Below, piece by piece: positions 33,997 through 43,924 of a DNA stretch of 51,169 bases. A program made the position numbers and the translations under genes. The first letter of the stretch is position 1, and each line of letters starts with the position of its first letter. The stretch is from Streptomyces sp. HPF1205 (GTDB taxonomy: Bacteria > Actinomycetota > Actinomycetes > Streptomycetales > Streptomycetaceae): positions 1 to 51,169 of the forward strand of contig NZ_JAINVH010000045.1 of the NCBI RefSeq assembly GCF_020400825.1. The letters are read 5' to 3'. The notes beneath the pieces were generated by a model. It was given only the letters and a program-made list of their open reading frames with translations, was not told where the DNA came from and searched no databases.

Positions 33997-36900
33997 GTGC
34001 CGTCTTCGTCCTCGTCGGTCATTCAAACCGTTCTCGAACAGTCCTCGCGTGTTCTGCAGACGTATGCCGTGGACCCCGGCCTCGTGGCCGAACATGCCAA
34101 TGGAGAGCGCCGTATCACTCAGGGTGGGTACGGCGACCGCCAGCTTTTCGAGCTCGTCCAGAACGCGGCCGACGAAATGACCGAAGAACGCGGCGGGCAA
34201 ATTTACGTGGTCCTCACCGCGACCCACCTGTACTGCGCGAACGAGGGCAACCCGGTAACTCCTGAAGGCGCGGAGACAATTCTTCGAATGAGCATGTCGA
34301 AGAAACGTGGAGGTCAGATCGGGCGTTTCGGAGTGGGCGTCAAATCGGTACTGGTGGTGACCGACGCACCGGAATTCTTCAGCAGCACGGGAAGTTTCGG
34401 ATTCGACCGAGCCTGGTCGTACGAGCAGATCAAGGCCGTGCCCGGCGTGACAGCGCGATACGGCCCGGAGTTCGACGCTCCCGTGCTGCGGATGGCCCGA
34501 CCCCTGGATGTACGGGCCGAGCGCGCCTCCGATCACGTCCTGAACGAACTGCTGGGATGGGCCACCACCGTCGTACGTCTGCCCCTCCTCCCGAAGGCCG
34601 ACGACCGGCTGGGTCGGGACATGCACGGCGGCCGTGCCAAGGACCATGGCGAGCCCCGCGAGGAATTCCCGGTCGGCTTCCAGCTCTTCTCGCCGCACGT
34701 GGCGAAGGTCGTGCTGGAGGACCGCCGGCCACGGCCCATGGCCCGTCGGACACTGACCGCTCGGCAGACCGGCGACCTGCATACCGTGGTCGAGGAGCGG
34801 ACAGGCAGGGCTGTGTCCACCGACCGGTGGCGTGTGTTCACCACCGTCCACCAGCCAGGTCCGAGCGCCCGCGCGGATGCCGGAGAGCTGCACGACCGGC
34901 TCTCCCTCGAACTCGCCTGGGCCGTGCCCACCCTGGAGAAGGATCCCGAGAGCGATCTGTACGTCAGCCCCCGGGCGCGCGGTCGAGGCAAGTTCTGGTC
35001 CTTCTTCCCGACCAAGTACGAGATGTCGCTGAGCGGCATCCTCAACGGCGCCTGGAAGACGAACGAGGACCGTCAGAATCTCCTCGACTCCTCCCCCTTC
35101 AACCAGGAGATGATTCGAGCGGCGGCGCAACTGGTCGTCGAGTCGCTGCAGGCCTTGGCGCCCGTCGAGGACCCCGCTGCCTACCTTCCCCTGCTGCCCG
35201 GCCGTGCGAAGGAAGCGATCAGTTGGGCGGACGAGTTCCTGACCGAGGAGATCTGGAAGCGTACCGCGGTGAACGCGTCGCTTCCCGACCAGAACGGCGT
35301 GCTGCGCGTGCCGACCGAGCTTCGAGTGCACCCTCGTCCCAGGGACCCGAAGAGGGAGTCGAAGTCTCTCCTGCGTTGGCTGCGGTGGTGGCACGAGTGC
35401 CCGGACCGTCCGGCGAACTGGCTGCATTCGAGCGTCGAAGTGGACACTCTGCGCTCCGGCAAGGTCGAGCACATCCTTGCTGCGGCGAAGCATCAACGAG
35501 CCGACGTTCGTGACTGGTTGGAGGCGCTTGTCGAGAGCGGAACCGCGCGGGCCTCGGCGACCGCCATCCGCATCCTCGCCGACATGATCGAAGTCGGCTC
35601 CCCGTTCGCCGAGGAGGCCCGCAAAGCTCACATCGTCCTCACCGAGGAGGACGGACTCGCCGCCCCCGTGCACGGCAAGGTCTACCGCCGCACCGACCAG
35701 GACGGACTGCGCGAGTCCCTGGTGTACGTGGTCGACGAACTCGCCCAGGACCCCTCGCTCGCGCACGCCCTCGATGTCCTGGGCATTCGGGAGGCCGACG
35801 TCGAGGGCCGGTTCGACAGCGTTCTCGATCAGGGCTTCGACCACTACAGCCAATCGGACTGGGAGCGGTTCTGGGAGCTGTTCCGCCAGGCGGGAGTCCG
35901 TCGCCTGACGCACAAGGTCCTCGAACGGGTGCCCGCAGCACGCTCGACCCTCCGGGTCAGGACAGCCGACGGTCGGTTCCGGCCGATCGAGGACTGCATG
36001 CTGCCGGGTGTCGTGGTCGACGCGAAGCGCGACCCGAGCATCGCTGTCGACATGGCGTTCCACTCCGACGACACCCCCTTCTTCTCCCAGGTCGGTCTTC
36101 GGGAACGACCGTCCGGCGGCATCAGGCCCCAGGAGGGCGAGGCGTGGTTCGAGGAGTACCGCGAAGCCCTCCACGCCGCCTACCTGCGCCGCCTGGACAG
36201 CAGCGCCCCGCGCCCCGCGCTGAACCGGATGAAGGTCGAGGGTGCCCCGATCGGCGGCCCACTCCACCTCTTCCGCGCCCTCTCCGCGGAGTCCCGTGCC
36301 GCTTTCCTGAAGGCGCTGCCCGACGACGCCGTGGTGGACAACTGGACGCGCCAGATCGGTGCACAGACCAGTACCCGACAGGCGGTCGCTTCGCCGATCC
36401 GATGGATGCTGCAGAAGTTCGGCACGATCGCCACCTCCCAGGGCATCAAGCCCCTGAGGGAGGCCGTCGGCCCCCAGCTCGCCGGTTACCGAGACGTACT
36501 GCCGGTCGCCGACATCTCCCCCGAGAAGGCACGCAGGCTGCGGCTCCCGGCCACCGTCGACGAGGTCCCCGCCGAGCGCTGGAACGCCCTCCTCGACGAG
36601 GTGATCCGCAGCGAGGACGACTCCTTCGTTGGCGCCACCTACGTGATGCTGACCCGATTCGGCGCGGACTTCCCCGAGGATTCCCTGACCCGATGCCGGA
36701 TCGGCGACGTCTGGGGGACCCGTCCCGACGACGAGATCACGGTCGCCGTCGGGTCCGCTCAGTACCGCGCACTGCGCGCCGAGCAGCTTCCGGCGTTGCT
36801 CGTGGCGACCGCCGGCGACGCCGAGCTGATGGTCGAGAAGTGGGGCATGCTCCGCTACGCCGACGTGATCAGCCGGGAGACCCGCGAGGTGCCGGAAGGT

Positions 36901-38769
36901 GACCCCGTACCGCTGGTCGAGTTGTTCCCCGCCCTGCGGCAGCATCTGAACAGCGGGAACCGCAACAGTATGGTGCAACGGTGCAGCGAGTTGGAAGAGG
37001 TCACCCGTACACCCAACGGCACACACGCCTCCCCCCTGGACGCCGTACGCCAGGACAACACCGTCAAGGTCCGCGTTCCGCTCGAACCCGAGCCGATGCT
37101 GCGCCTGATCGACCGCGAACTCGGGCTGCGCCTTGGGACTGCCGGTTGTCGTGCGGTCCTGGAGCACCAGGATCGCATGGCGCGGGACAGCGAGCTCAAG
37201 GCGGCGCTGAAGGCGGTGCGTGAAGCCGAGGACGTGGTGACCAAGATCGAGCTGCTGATCGGTGCGGACGCGCTCCGGACCGGCCTCCCTGAAGGATTGA
37301 TGGAGGCCGAACTGCAGGCGTCCGACGGGGTCCTGCCGTCCGGGCGCCGCATCGCGCAGATGGCGTTCAACGCGCACGGCGACGGAGTGCTCCAACAGCA
37401 CGCCCGGGACATCCAGGCGCGCTTCCCCAACGCGCCGGTCTCGTACGGCGGCTCGTCGGCGGCCATCGCGTTCGTCTCGGAGCTGAGGCTGCCGATCGCG
37501 TTCGCCGGTTCGAGGACCCCGTCCCCGCCTCCGTTCGAGACCGTCGAAGGCCCCCGGGACTTCCCGCGCCTCCACGACTACCAGGAGGATCTGGTCCGGA
37601 ACATCTCCACCATGCTCGAGCGACTGGCACCCCAGCGCGGCATGCTGTCGCTGCCGACCGGCGCGGGCAAGACCCGCGTCACCGCTGAGGCCGTGATCCG
37701 CTGGGTGAAGCGGGTCGGCGACCTCAAGGGCCCGCTGCTGTGGATCGCGCAGACCGAGGAATTGTGTGAACAGGCCGTTCAGAGCTGGAAGTTCGTCTGG
37801 AGCAAGGTCGGAGCCGAGCGTCCGCTGACCGTCAGCCGGCTGTGGAGCACCAATGAGGTCGGCGATGTCGTCGGCCACCCCCACCTGGTGGTCGCCACCG
37901 ATGCCAAGCTGGAGCGGTGCCTCGGCACCGATCAGTACGCCTGGCTGCGTCAGGCCGTGCTGGTGATCGTGGACGAGGCGCATACCGCCGTCTCCAAGCG
38001 ATACACCCAGATTCTGGGCCAGTTGGGACTTACGCAGTACGAGACCGGCCGGCATCTGCTCGGCCTGACCGCCACCCCGTTCCGGAACCGCAACGAGGAG
38101 GAGACCCGCCGTCTGGCCGGCCGCTTCGGCAATCGGCGCCTCGACGAAGGTGTCTTCCCGTCGGGTGACCCGTATCGAGACCTCCAGCAGTGGGGAGTGC
38201 TCGCGCAGGTCGAGCACCGCACCCTGGAGGGCGGCAGTATCGAACTCACCCGGGACGAGAAGACACACGCCGAGCGCATGGCCGTACTCTCCCGCTCCGC
38301 CGAGCAGCGGCTCGCCGACGACCATGCGCGCAGTCGGCGCATCATCGACTCGGTGGCCGAACTTCCCGAGGATTGCTCGACGTTGCTCTTCGCCACCTCG
38401 GTCGACCACGCCAAGTACCTGGCGGCCATGCTCAACGACCGGGGAGTCCGCTCCGCCGCCGTGGACGCGACGACCAGTGCGCAGGACCGTCGTGCTCGCA
38501 TCGAGAATTTTCGAAGCGGTGATATCCGTGTTCTCACCAATTACGGCGTTCTCACCCAGGGATTCGACGCTCCGGCCACTCGTGCCGTGGTCGTTGCCCG
38601 GCCCGTCTACAGCACCAATGTGTACCAGCAGATGATCGGTCGCGGACTGCGCGGACCGCTCAACGGAGGCAAGGAGAGCTGCCTGATCCTCAACATCAGC
38701 GACAACATCACCAACTTCGACACCCACCTCGCCTTCAATGAGTTCGAGCACCTCTGGAGCCGGAAGTGA
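33997..38769 (+). CDS. GHKL ATPase-SF2 helicase fusion protein
   Basis: About 1590 residues. The N-terminal sacsin/Hsp90-like GHKL domain has an N-box LFELVQNAADEM near residue 50, CANEGNPVTPEGAE near 82 and GRFGVGVKSVL near 108. A long middle of roughly 1000 residues is unassigned. The C-terminal SF2 helicase has LPTGAGKT near 1218, VDEAHTAVS near 1325, GLTATPFR near 1355 and QMIGRGLRGPL near 1545. GTG 33997 with AGGAG 10 nt upstream is preferred; an earlier start at 33931 is possible. One protein thus carries two different ATP engines, suited to clamping and translocating on DNA. Its stop overlaps the UvrD-like gene (GTGA). Confidence 0.82.
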   Translation: MPSSSSSVIQTVLEQSSRVLQTYAVDPGLVAEHANGERRITQGGYGDRQLFELVQNAADEMTEERGGQIYVVLTATHLYCANEGNPVTPEGAETILRMSMSKKRGGQIGRFGVGVKSVLVVTDAPEFFSSTGSFGFDRAWSYEQIKAVPGVTARYGPEFDAPVLRMARPLDVRAERASDHVLNELLGWATTVVRLPLLPKADDRLGRDMHGGRAKDHGEPREEFPVGFQLFSPHVAKVVLEDRRPRPMARRTLTARQTGDLHTVVEERTGRAVSTDRWRVFTTVHQPGPSARADAGELHDRLSLELAWAVPTLEKDPESDLYVSPRARGRGKFWSFFPTKYEMSLSGILNGAWKTNEDRQNLLDSSPFNQEMIRAAAQLVVESLQALAPVEDPAAYLPLLPGRAKEAISWADEFLTEEIWKRTAVNASLPDQNGVLRVPTELRVHPRPRDPKRESKSLLRWLRWWHECPDRPANWLHSSVEVDTLRSGKVEHILAAAKHQRADVRDWLEALVESGTARASATAIRILADMIEVGSPFAEEARKAHIVLTEEDGLAAPVHGKVYRRTDQDGLRESLVYVVDELAQDPSLAHALDVLGIREADVEGRFDSVLDQGFDHYSQSDWERFWELFRQAGVRRLTHKVLERVPAARSTLRVRTADGRFRPIEDCMLPGVVVDAKRDPSIAVDMAFHSDDTPFFSQVGLRERPSGGIRPQEGEAWFEEYREALHAAYLRRLDSSAPRPALNRMKVEGAPIGGPLHLFRALSAESRAAFLKALPDDAVVDNWTRQIGAQTSTRQAVASPIRWMLQKFGTIATSQGIKPLREAVGPQLAGYRDVLPVADISPEKARRLRLPATVDEVPAERWNALLDEVIRSEDDSFVGATYVMLTRFGADFPEDSLTRCRIGDVWGTRPDDEITVAVGSAQYRALRAEQLPALLVATAGDAELMVEKWGMLRYADVISRETREVPEGDPVPLVELFPALRQHLNSGNRNSMVQRCSELEEVTRTPNGTHASPLDAVRQDNTVKVRVPLEPEPMLRLIDRELGLRLGTAGCRAVLEHQDRMARDSELKAALKAVREAEDVVTKIELLIGADALRTGLPEGLMEAELQASDGVLPSGRRIAQMAFNAHGDGVLQQHARDIQARFPNAPVSYGGSSAAIAFVSELRLPIAFAGSRTPSPPPFETVEGPRDFPRLHDYQEDLVRNISTMLERLAPQRGMLSLPTGAGKTRVTAEAVIRWVKRVGDLKGPLLWIAQTEELCEQAVQSWKFVWSKVGAERPLTVSRLWSTNEVGDVVGHPHLVVATDAKLERCLGTDQYAWLRQAVLVIVDEAHTAVSKRYTQILGQLGLTQYETGRHLLGLTATPFRNRNEEETRRLAGRFGNRRLDEGVFPSGDPYRDLQQWGVLAQVEHRTLEGGSIELTRDEKTHAERMAVLSRSAEQRLADDHARSRRIIDSVAELPEDCSTLLFATSVDHAKYLAAMLNDRGVRSAAVDATTSAQDRRARIENFRSGDIRVLTNYGVLTQGFDAPATRAVVVARPVYSTNVYQQMIGRGLRGPLNGGKESCLILNISDNITNFDTHLAFNEFEHLWSRK

Positions 38770-40670
38770 CCGACGCCTACCAGGACAGCCCCCCGCTCAC
38801 CGACGAGCAACTGGCCGTGGTCGAGCAGCCCTGGGACGCTCGCGTCCTGGTCACTGCGGGCGCCGGCGCCGGAAAGACCCACACCCTGGTACGCCGGCTC
38901 GACGCGCTGTGCGGTCACGAGGATCCCGAACAGGCGTTGGAGGCGGCTGAGATCCTGGTGCTCACCTTCTCCCGGGCGGCTGCCCGGGAGTTGCGCGAGC
39001 GGATCTCTCGGCACGGAGAGCGAGCCCACCGGGTGCGCGCCCGTACCTTCGACGCGTGGGCCTACGAGCTGCTCCTCCAGGCACATCCGGACGGCGAGTG
39101 GGGAACGGTCGGCTTCGACGAGCGGATCGCCGAGGCGACCCGCGCTGTCGCGCATGGTGCGCTGGAGATCGGCGACGCGGTCCCGCCGGCACACGTCGTG
39201 ATCGACGAGGTGCAGGACCTGCTGGGTGGGCGCCGCGAGCTGGTGGAGACGCTTCTGGACCGGTACCAGGACAGCTGCGGTTTCACCGTCGTGGGGGATG
39301 CCGCCCAGTCCGTGTACGGCTTCCAGATCGAGGACCTCGGCGAACGCGCCGACGAGACCGGCCGGTTCTTCGACTGGCTGCGCTGCTCCTACCCCGACGA
39401 CCTGGTGGAGCTGCAGCTCACCCGGAATTTCCGGGCCACCACGGCCGAGGCCCGGATCGCTCTACCGCTCGGCCCCCGGCTCCAACGGCTGAGCGGCCCG
39501 GACGAGGCGGGAACGCTCTACGACGAACTGCGCGACCTCCTCCTGGATCCGGCGAACGGCATGGTCGGCCTGGACGACGAATACACCCTGAACGGCCTGC
39601 GGGACCTGTCCGACACATGCGCCGTCCTCACCCGCGACAACCAGCAGGCCCTCGTGATCTCCGACCTGCTGCACGCGCACGGCATCGACCACCGACTGCG
39701 ACGCCCGCTGGAGGAGCGGCCCGTGCCGTACTGGGTGGCCGAGTTGCTGCGCCGCACGGAGGCGAACACCCTCACCGAGGACCGGTTCCGTACGCTCCTC
39801 GCCGACATCCCACTCCCCTACGAACCCGACGCCGGCACCTTGTGGACGGTGCTGCGTCGGGCCGCGCGTGGAGCGGGACGCGGTGTGCTGGATCTGGACC
39901 GGCTGCGCCGGGCGGTCGCCCAAGGCGGCTTCCCCGACGATGCGGCCGACCCGGAGACGGCCAACGTCGTCGTCTCGACGGTGCACCGGGCCAAGGGCCT
40001 GGAGTTCGACCGCGTGATCGTCCTGACGCCACCGACCCTCGCCGAACTCCACAAGCGGTACCAGGACGAGCTGGACCTGCCCGCCGAGGCCCGCGCGCTG
40101 TACGTGGCGATGACGCGTGCCCGCCAGGACCTGTACCACGTGGCCGCTCCCGAACTGCCGATCTTCAGGAGGGCGGGAAGCCGGCACCACGGTCGTCGCT
40201 ACCTCGGATCGTGGCGGTCGTACGACAGGTACGGAATAGTCGTCGAGCCCGGCGACGTGAGCCGGGACGACCCACCCGGGCAGGAGACGGACGCCGTCGC
40301 CACTCAGGCTTATCTCCTGGAACGGGTCCGTCCCGGTCACGAGGTGCTGCTGCGCAGGCGCCACAACCTGCCTGTGGGCGATGCGGAGAGCCCGCCGTAC
40401 GCGCTGGTGCACGAAGGGCGGGAGATCGGCGAGGCCTCGCAGAGGTTCCGGGAAGCGCTGTTCCAGGTGCAGAAGGTGAACCGCACCTGGGACCCTTGGT
40501 GGCCCGACGAGATCCACGGCCCGCGGATCGACACCCTGGAAACCGCGACGGGAAGCACTGCCGCCGGCGCCAACGCCGGTCTCGGGGAGCGAGGGGTGTG
40601 GATCGTCCCACGCATCACCGGCATCGGCCGGTACCGGAGAGCCGACAACCACGAGGAGCAGCGCGCATGA
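38766..40670 (+). CDS. UvrD/PcrA-like SF1 helicase
   Basis: 634 residues, GTG start in a GTGA overlap. All SF1A motifs are present: I (VTAGAGAGKTHTLVRR near residue 30), Ia (LTFSRAAARELRERI), II (VVIDEVQDL near 143), III (VVGDAAQSVYGFQ), IV (LTRNFR), V (STVHRAKGLEFDRVIVL near 403) and VI (ALYVAMTRARQDLYHV near 445). It is shorter than PcrA/UvrD, with reduced 1B/2B insertions, and has a 150-residue C-terminal extension. No nuclease domain is seen. Predicted role: 3'-5' unwinding or stripping of invading DNA together with the DrmAB proteins encoded downstream. Confidence 0.9.
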   Translation: MTDAYQDSPPLTDEQLAVVEQPWDARVLVTAGAGAGKTHTLVRRLDALCGHEDPEQALEAAEILVLTFSRAAARELRERISRHGERAHRVRARTFDAWAYELLLQAHPDGEWGTVGFDERIAEATRAVAHGALEIGDAVPPAHVVIDEVQDLLGGRRELVETLLDRYQDSCGFTVVGDAAQSVYGFQIEDLGERADETGRFFDWLRCSYPDDLVELQLTRNFRATTAEARIALPLGPRLQRLSGPDEAGTLYDELRDLLLDPANGMVGLDDEYTLNGLRDLSDTCAVLTRDNQQALVISDLLHAHGIDHRLRRPLEERPVPYWVAELLRRTEANTLTEDRFRTLLADIPLPYEPDAGTLWTVLRRAARGAGRGVLDLDRLRRAVAQGGFPDDAADPETANVVVSTVHRAKGLEFDRVIVLTPPTLAELHKRYQDELDLPAEARALYVAMTRARQDLYHVAAPELPIFRRAGSRHHGRRYLGSWRSYDRYGIVVEPGDVSRDDPPGQETDAVATQAYLLERVRPGHEVLLRRRHNLPVGDAESPPYALVHEGREIGEASQRFREALFQVQKVNRTWDPWWPDEIHGPRIDTLETATGSTAAGANAGLGERGVWIVPRITGIGRYRRADNHEEQRA

Positions 40671-43600
40671 CGCAGGTGGCAGGCCGGCACTCCGAGCATT
40701 ACCGGGTCCGGGACGAGGAACTCCTGGCGGGGCTCCGCCGTGAACTCCTGGGCCCCACCGATGACATCGAGTCGGAGGACCGGGTCGAGATCCTCACCCA
40801 GGACGCACCGATCGACCGATATCTGACCGGTGTGCTGTATCCGCGTGCCGCGGACAGGGCCGCGAAGGAGCAGCAGGACGCCGACGCCGGCGGACAGCAA
40901 GGCCTGGATGCCACGCCCCTGATCGCCCGCGATGACGCCGAGGAATCCGGCACCGCACAGGAGGTCGGCGCGTCGGGGGACAGGCGTCCCTCCTCGATGG
41001 GTCTGACCTTCGCGGTCCGCCCTGCCATAAGCGGTTCGATCGTGGTATCGGCCCGTGCGGCCGTCTACGAGCCCACCGACGCCGCCGGCAATCGTGTCCC
41101 CGCCCGCCGTGCCGAGGCTCGTACCACCGCCGACCAGCGGGAGCGGTGGCGGCGCAAGGAACTCGTCCTCCCTGCTCAGAGCATCGACGTCACGCGGCCT
41201 GATCCGAGGATGAGAATCACGCTGGCCCCGGAAGCCGCGCTGCACGTCAACGTCCGGCGTCTCGACCAGGCCGAAGGCACGGTCACGATCACGGTCACGT
41301 TGATCAACACGCAGAAGGTCGGCCAGTGGGATCTCCAGGACGCCTTCTCCCTGTTCCAGTGCGGTCTGACGGTCCGGGCCGCCGACGGCTCCAGCGCGTT
41401 CGTCGAGCGTCCCGCGCCGGCGGCCGATCACGACCCGGAGATCGCCACGAGTCGGTTGCTGCACCGCCACGCCCCGACCTTCGCAGTCGGCCATGGCTGC
41501 GCCGCCGAGTGGGACTGGACTCCGCAGCCGATCGGTATGACCGAAGCCGAAATCCCGGCCGTTTCGGAGGTGCGGACCCAGTTCGTGCCCTCCGTGGAGG
41601 TGCTGCTCACCGACTCGAACCCGGAGATCGACAGTTCGTCGCTGTCCATGCTTGGGCTGGCCGAGCGGTCCGACGCCGAGGTCCTGGCGGCTCTAAAAGG
41701 GCTCGCCACGGGGTACGAGCACTGGATCGACCGCAAGTCGGTCGAGGCCAGAGCTCTGGCGGGTGGCCCTCACGAGAAGCCCGCGCGGGAGCAGGTGGCG
41801 GCCTGCCGCGAGGCGCTCGACCGAATCCGTGAGGGCATCGAGCTGCTGCGAACCAAACCCGATCTGATGAGGGCGTTCCGACTCGCCAATCACGCCATGG
41901 CCGACCAACGCGCCCGTAGCGCCTGGGTGAAGGCCGGCCGCGCCGGTGCCCCCGACCCGGCCGCCGGTCGCTGGCGCCCCTTCCAGATCGCGTTCGTTCT
42001 CCTGTGCCTGGCCGGCATCGACGACCGTGAACATCGCGACCGACAGATCTCCGACCTTCTGTGGTTCCCGACCGGTGGTGGCAAGACGGAGGCCTACCTC
42101 GGGCTGATCGCCCTCACGTCGTTCCTGCGCCGCATCCGCAAGAGCGCGGAGGGCGGCGGAGTCACCGTACTCATGCGGTACACGCTGCGGTTGCTCACCC
42201 TCCAGCAGTTCGAGCGGGCGGCGATCCTGCTCTGCGCCATGGAGCGCATGCGGCGAACCACCTCCGATCTGGGCCATGAGGAGTTCTCCGTCGGCATGTG
42301 GGTGGGGCGGTCGGCCACCCCCAATACGCTGGCCGTAGCAGCTCTGAAGCTCGAAGAGTTGCGGAGGAACCTCGACAAGCGCCTCGCCACGGAGAATCCC
42401 GTCCAACTGCACGCCTGTCCCTGGTGCGGAACCCGCCTCGACGCACGGAACTACCAGGTCGACGAGGACGCCAAGCGGATGCGCGTCCGATGCCCCGGCG
42501 CGGACTGCGACTTCGCCGACGGTCTGCCCGTCCACCTGATCGACGAGGCGGTGTACGACGCGCGGCCGACCCTGGTGATCGCCACCGTGGACAAGTTCGC
42601 GTCGATGCCGTGGCGTCCCGCGACCTCCGCTCTCTTCAACCGCGACGACGACCCGGACGGCGGCACCCCTCCCCCCGAGCTGATCGTCCAGGACGAACTC
42701 CACCTGATCTCCGGCCCGTTGGGAACACTCACCGGCCTCTACGAGACCGCGGTCGACGCACTCGCCGACCGGCCCAAGGTGATCGCCTCCACGGCGACCA
42801 TCCGTCGCGCCGCCGACCAGGGACGTCATCTTTTCGCCCGCGACGTGCGACAGTTCCCTCCCGCCGGGCTGGACGCCCGCGACTCCTGGTTCGCCGTGGA
42901 GACACCGCGCGAGGAGAAGGCGAGCCGGCGTTACGTCGGCCTCCTGGCTCCCGGCACCAGTCAGTCCACCCTTCTGATCCGCACCTACGCCACCCTGCTG
43001 CACCGGGTCAAGCAGGCGAAGACCAACGACGATGTCCGCGACGCGTACTGGAGTCTCGTCGGCTACTTCAACAGCCTTCGGGTGTTGTCGGCGGCCGAAC
43101 TCCAAGTCCACGACGACGTGGTGGCCTATCTGGGAGTGCTGGCCGACCGCGAGATGGTGGACACCCGGTCGGTCGCCAACTACTCCGAGCTGACGAGCCG
43201 TATCGACGCCAGCGAGATCCCCACTCGACTCAAGGGCATCGAGAAGCGGCTGCCCGACGACGACACCGTGGACGTCCTCCTGGCCACCAACATGATCGCG
43301 GTCGGCGTGGACGTGGACCGCCTCGGTCTCATGGCCGTGATGGGCCAGCCGCAGACGACAGCCGAGTACATCCAGGCCACGAGCCGCGTCGGGCGCGCGC
43401 ACCCCGGCCTCGTCGCGGTCATGCTCAACTCCACCCGGTCCCGCGACCGTTCCCACTACGAGACCTTCCAGCATTTCCACTCGGCCCTGTACCGCGAGGT
43501 CGAGTCCACGTCCGTCACCCCGTTCTCCGCCCGCGCCCGCGACCGGGGCCTGCACGCGGTGATCGTCGCCCTCGCCCGCGTCATGATCCCCGCCGCCCGC

Positions 43601-43924
43601 CCCAACGACGGGGCCGGTCGGGTCGAGTCGTACGAAGACGTGCTCCGGGGGCGCATCAAGTCGATCCTCCTGGAGCGTGTGGAGGCGGTCGCCCGGGAGG
43701 AGATCGACGCCGTGTCCCGGGCCTTCGACGAGTTCGTCCAGTGGTGGTGTACCGAGGCCGAGATCCACAACGTCCTGCTGTTCGAACCTCAGAGGGGCAG
43801 CCGTACGCCTTCGCTCCTGAAGGCGTACGACGACGAGTCCCAGGACGCCGAGGCATGGTCCACCTTGTGGAGCCTGCGCGACGTCGACGCCGAGACCGCC
43901 CTGTTCATGGAGGGAACCCGATGA
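40667..43924 (+). CDS. drmA: DrmA-like DISARM helicase
   Basis: 1085 residues, ATG in an ATGA overlap with the UvrD-like gene. The N-terminal domain of about 400 residues is beta-rich and family-specific. Helicase motifs: WFPTGGGKTEAYL near residue 466, LIVQDELHLISGPLGTLTGLYET near 675 (DELH box), STATI near 706, ATNMIAVGVDVDRLGLM and QATSRVGR near 905. A zinc-ribbon-like insertion, CPWCG...CPGADC, lies at about 583-614. The DELHLISGPLG box and the order helicase then DUF1998 protein are characteristic of DrmA-DrmB. In DISARM, DrmAB is a core complex acting on phage DNA. Symbol given by family resemblance. Confidence 0.85.
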   Translation: MTQVAGRHSEHYRVRDEELLAGLRRELLGPTDDIESEDRVEILTQDAPIDRYLTGVLYPRAADRAAKEQQDADAGGQQGLDATPLIARDDAEESGTAQEVGASGDRRPSSMGLTFAVRPAISGSIVVSARAAVYEPTDAAGNRVPARRAEARTTADQRERWRRKELVLPAQSIDVTRPDPRMRITLAPEAALHVNVRRLDQAEGTVTITVTLINTQKVGQWDLQDAFSLFQCGLTVRAADGSSAFVERPAPAADHDPEIATSRLLHRHAPTFAVGHGCAAEWDWTPQPIGMTEAEIPAVSEVRTQFVPSVEVLLTDSNPEIDSSSLSMLGLAERSDAEVLAALKGLATGYEHWIDRKSVEARALAGGPHEKPAREQVAACREALDRIREGIELLRTKPDLMRAFRLANHAMADQRARSAWVKAGRAGAPDPAAGRWRPFQIAFVLLCLAGIDDREHRDRQISDLLWFPTGGGKTEAYLGLIALTSFLRRIRKSAEGGGVTVLMRYTLRLLTLQQFERAAILLCAMERMRRTTSDLGHEEFSVGMWVGRSATPNTLAVAALKLEELRRNLDKRLATENPVQLHACPWCGTRLDARNYQVDEDAKRMRVRCPGADCDFADGLPVHLIDEAVYDARPTLVIATVDKFASMPWRPATSALFNRDDDPDGGTPPPELIVQDELHLISGPLGTLTGLYETAVDALADRPKVIASTATIRRAADQGRHLFARDVRQFPPAGLDARDSWFAVETPREEKASRRYVGLLAPGTSQSTLLIRTYATLLHRVKQAKTNDDVRDAYWSLVGYFNSLRVLSAAELQVHDDVVAYLGVLADREMVDTRSVANYSELTSRIDASEIPTRLKGIEKRLPDDDTVDVLLATNMIAVGVDVDRLGLMAVMGQPQTTAEYIQATSRVGRAHPGLVAVMLNSTRSRDRSHYETFQHFHSALYREVESTSVTPFSARARDRGLHAVIVALARVMIPAARPNDGAGRVESYEDVLRGRIKSILLERVEAVAREEIDAVSRAFDEFVQWWCTEAEIHNVLLFEPQRGSRTPSLLKAYDDESQDAEAWSTLWSLRDVDAETALFMEGTR

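Noticed and set aside
33871..38751. 4.9-kb leftward open frame opposite the GHKL-helicase gene
   Set aside because: No recognisable domains and Gly/Arg/His-rich composition; the plus-strand frame has complete GHKL and SF2 motifs.
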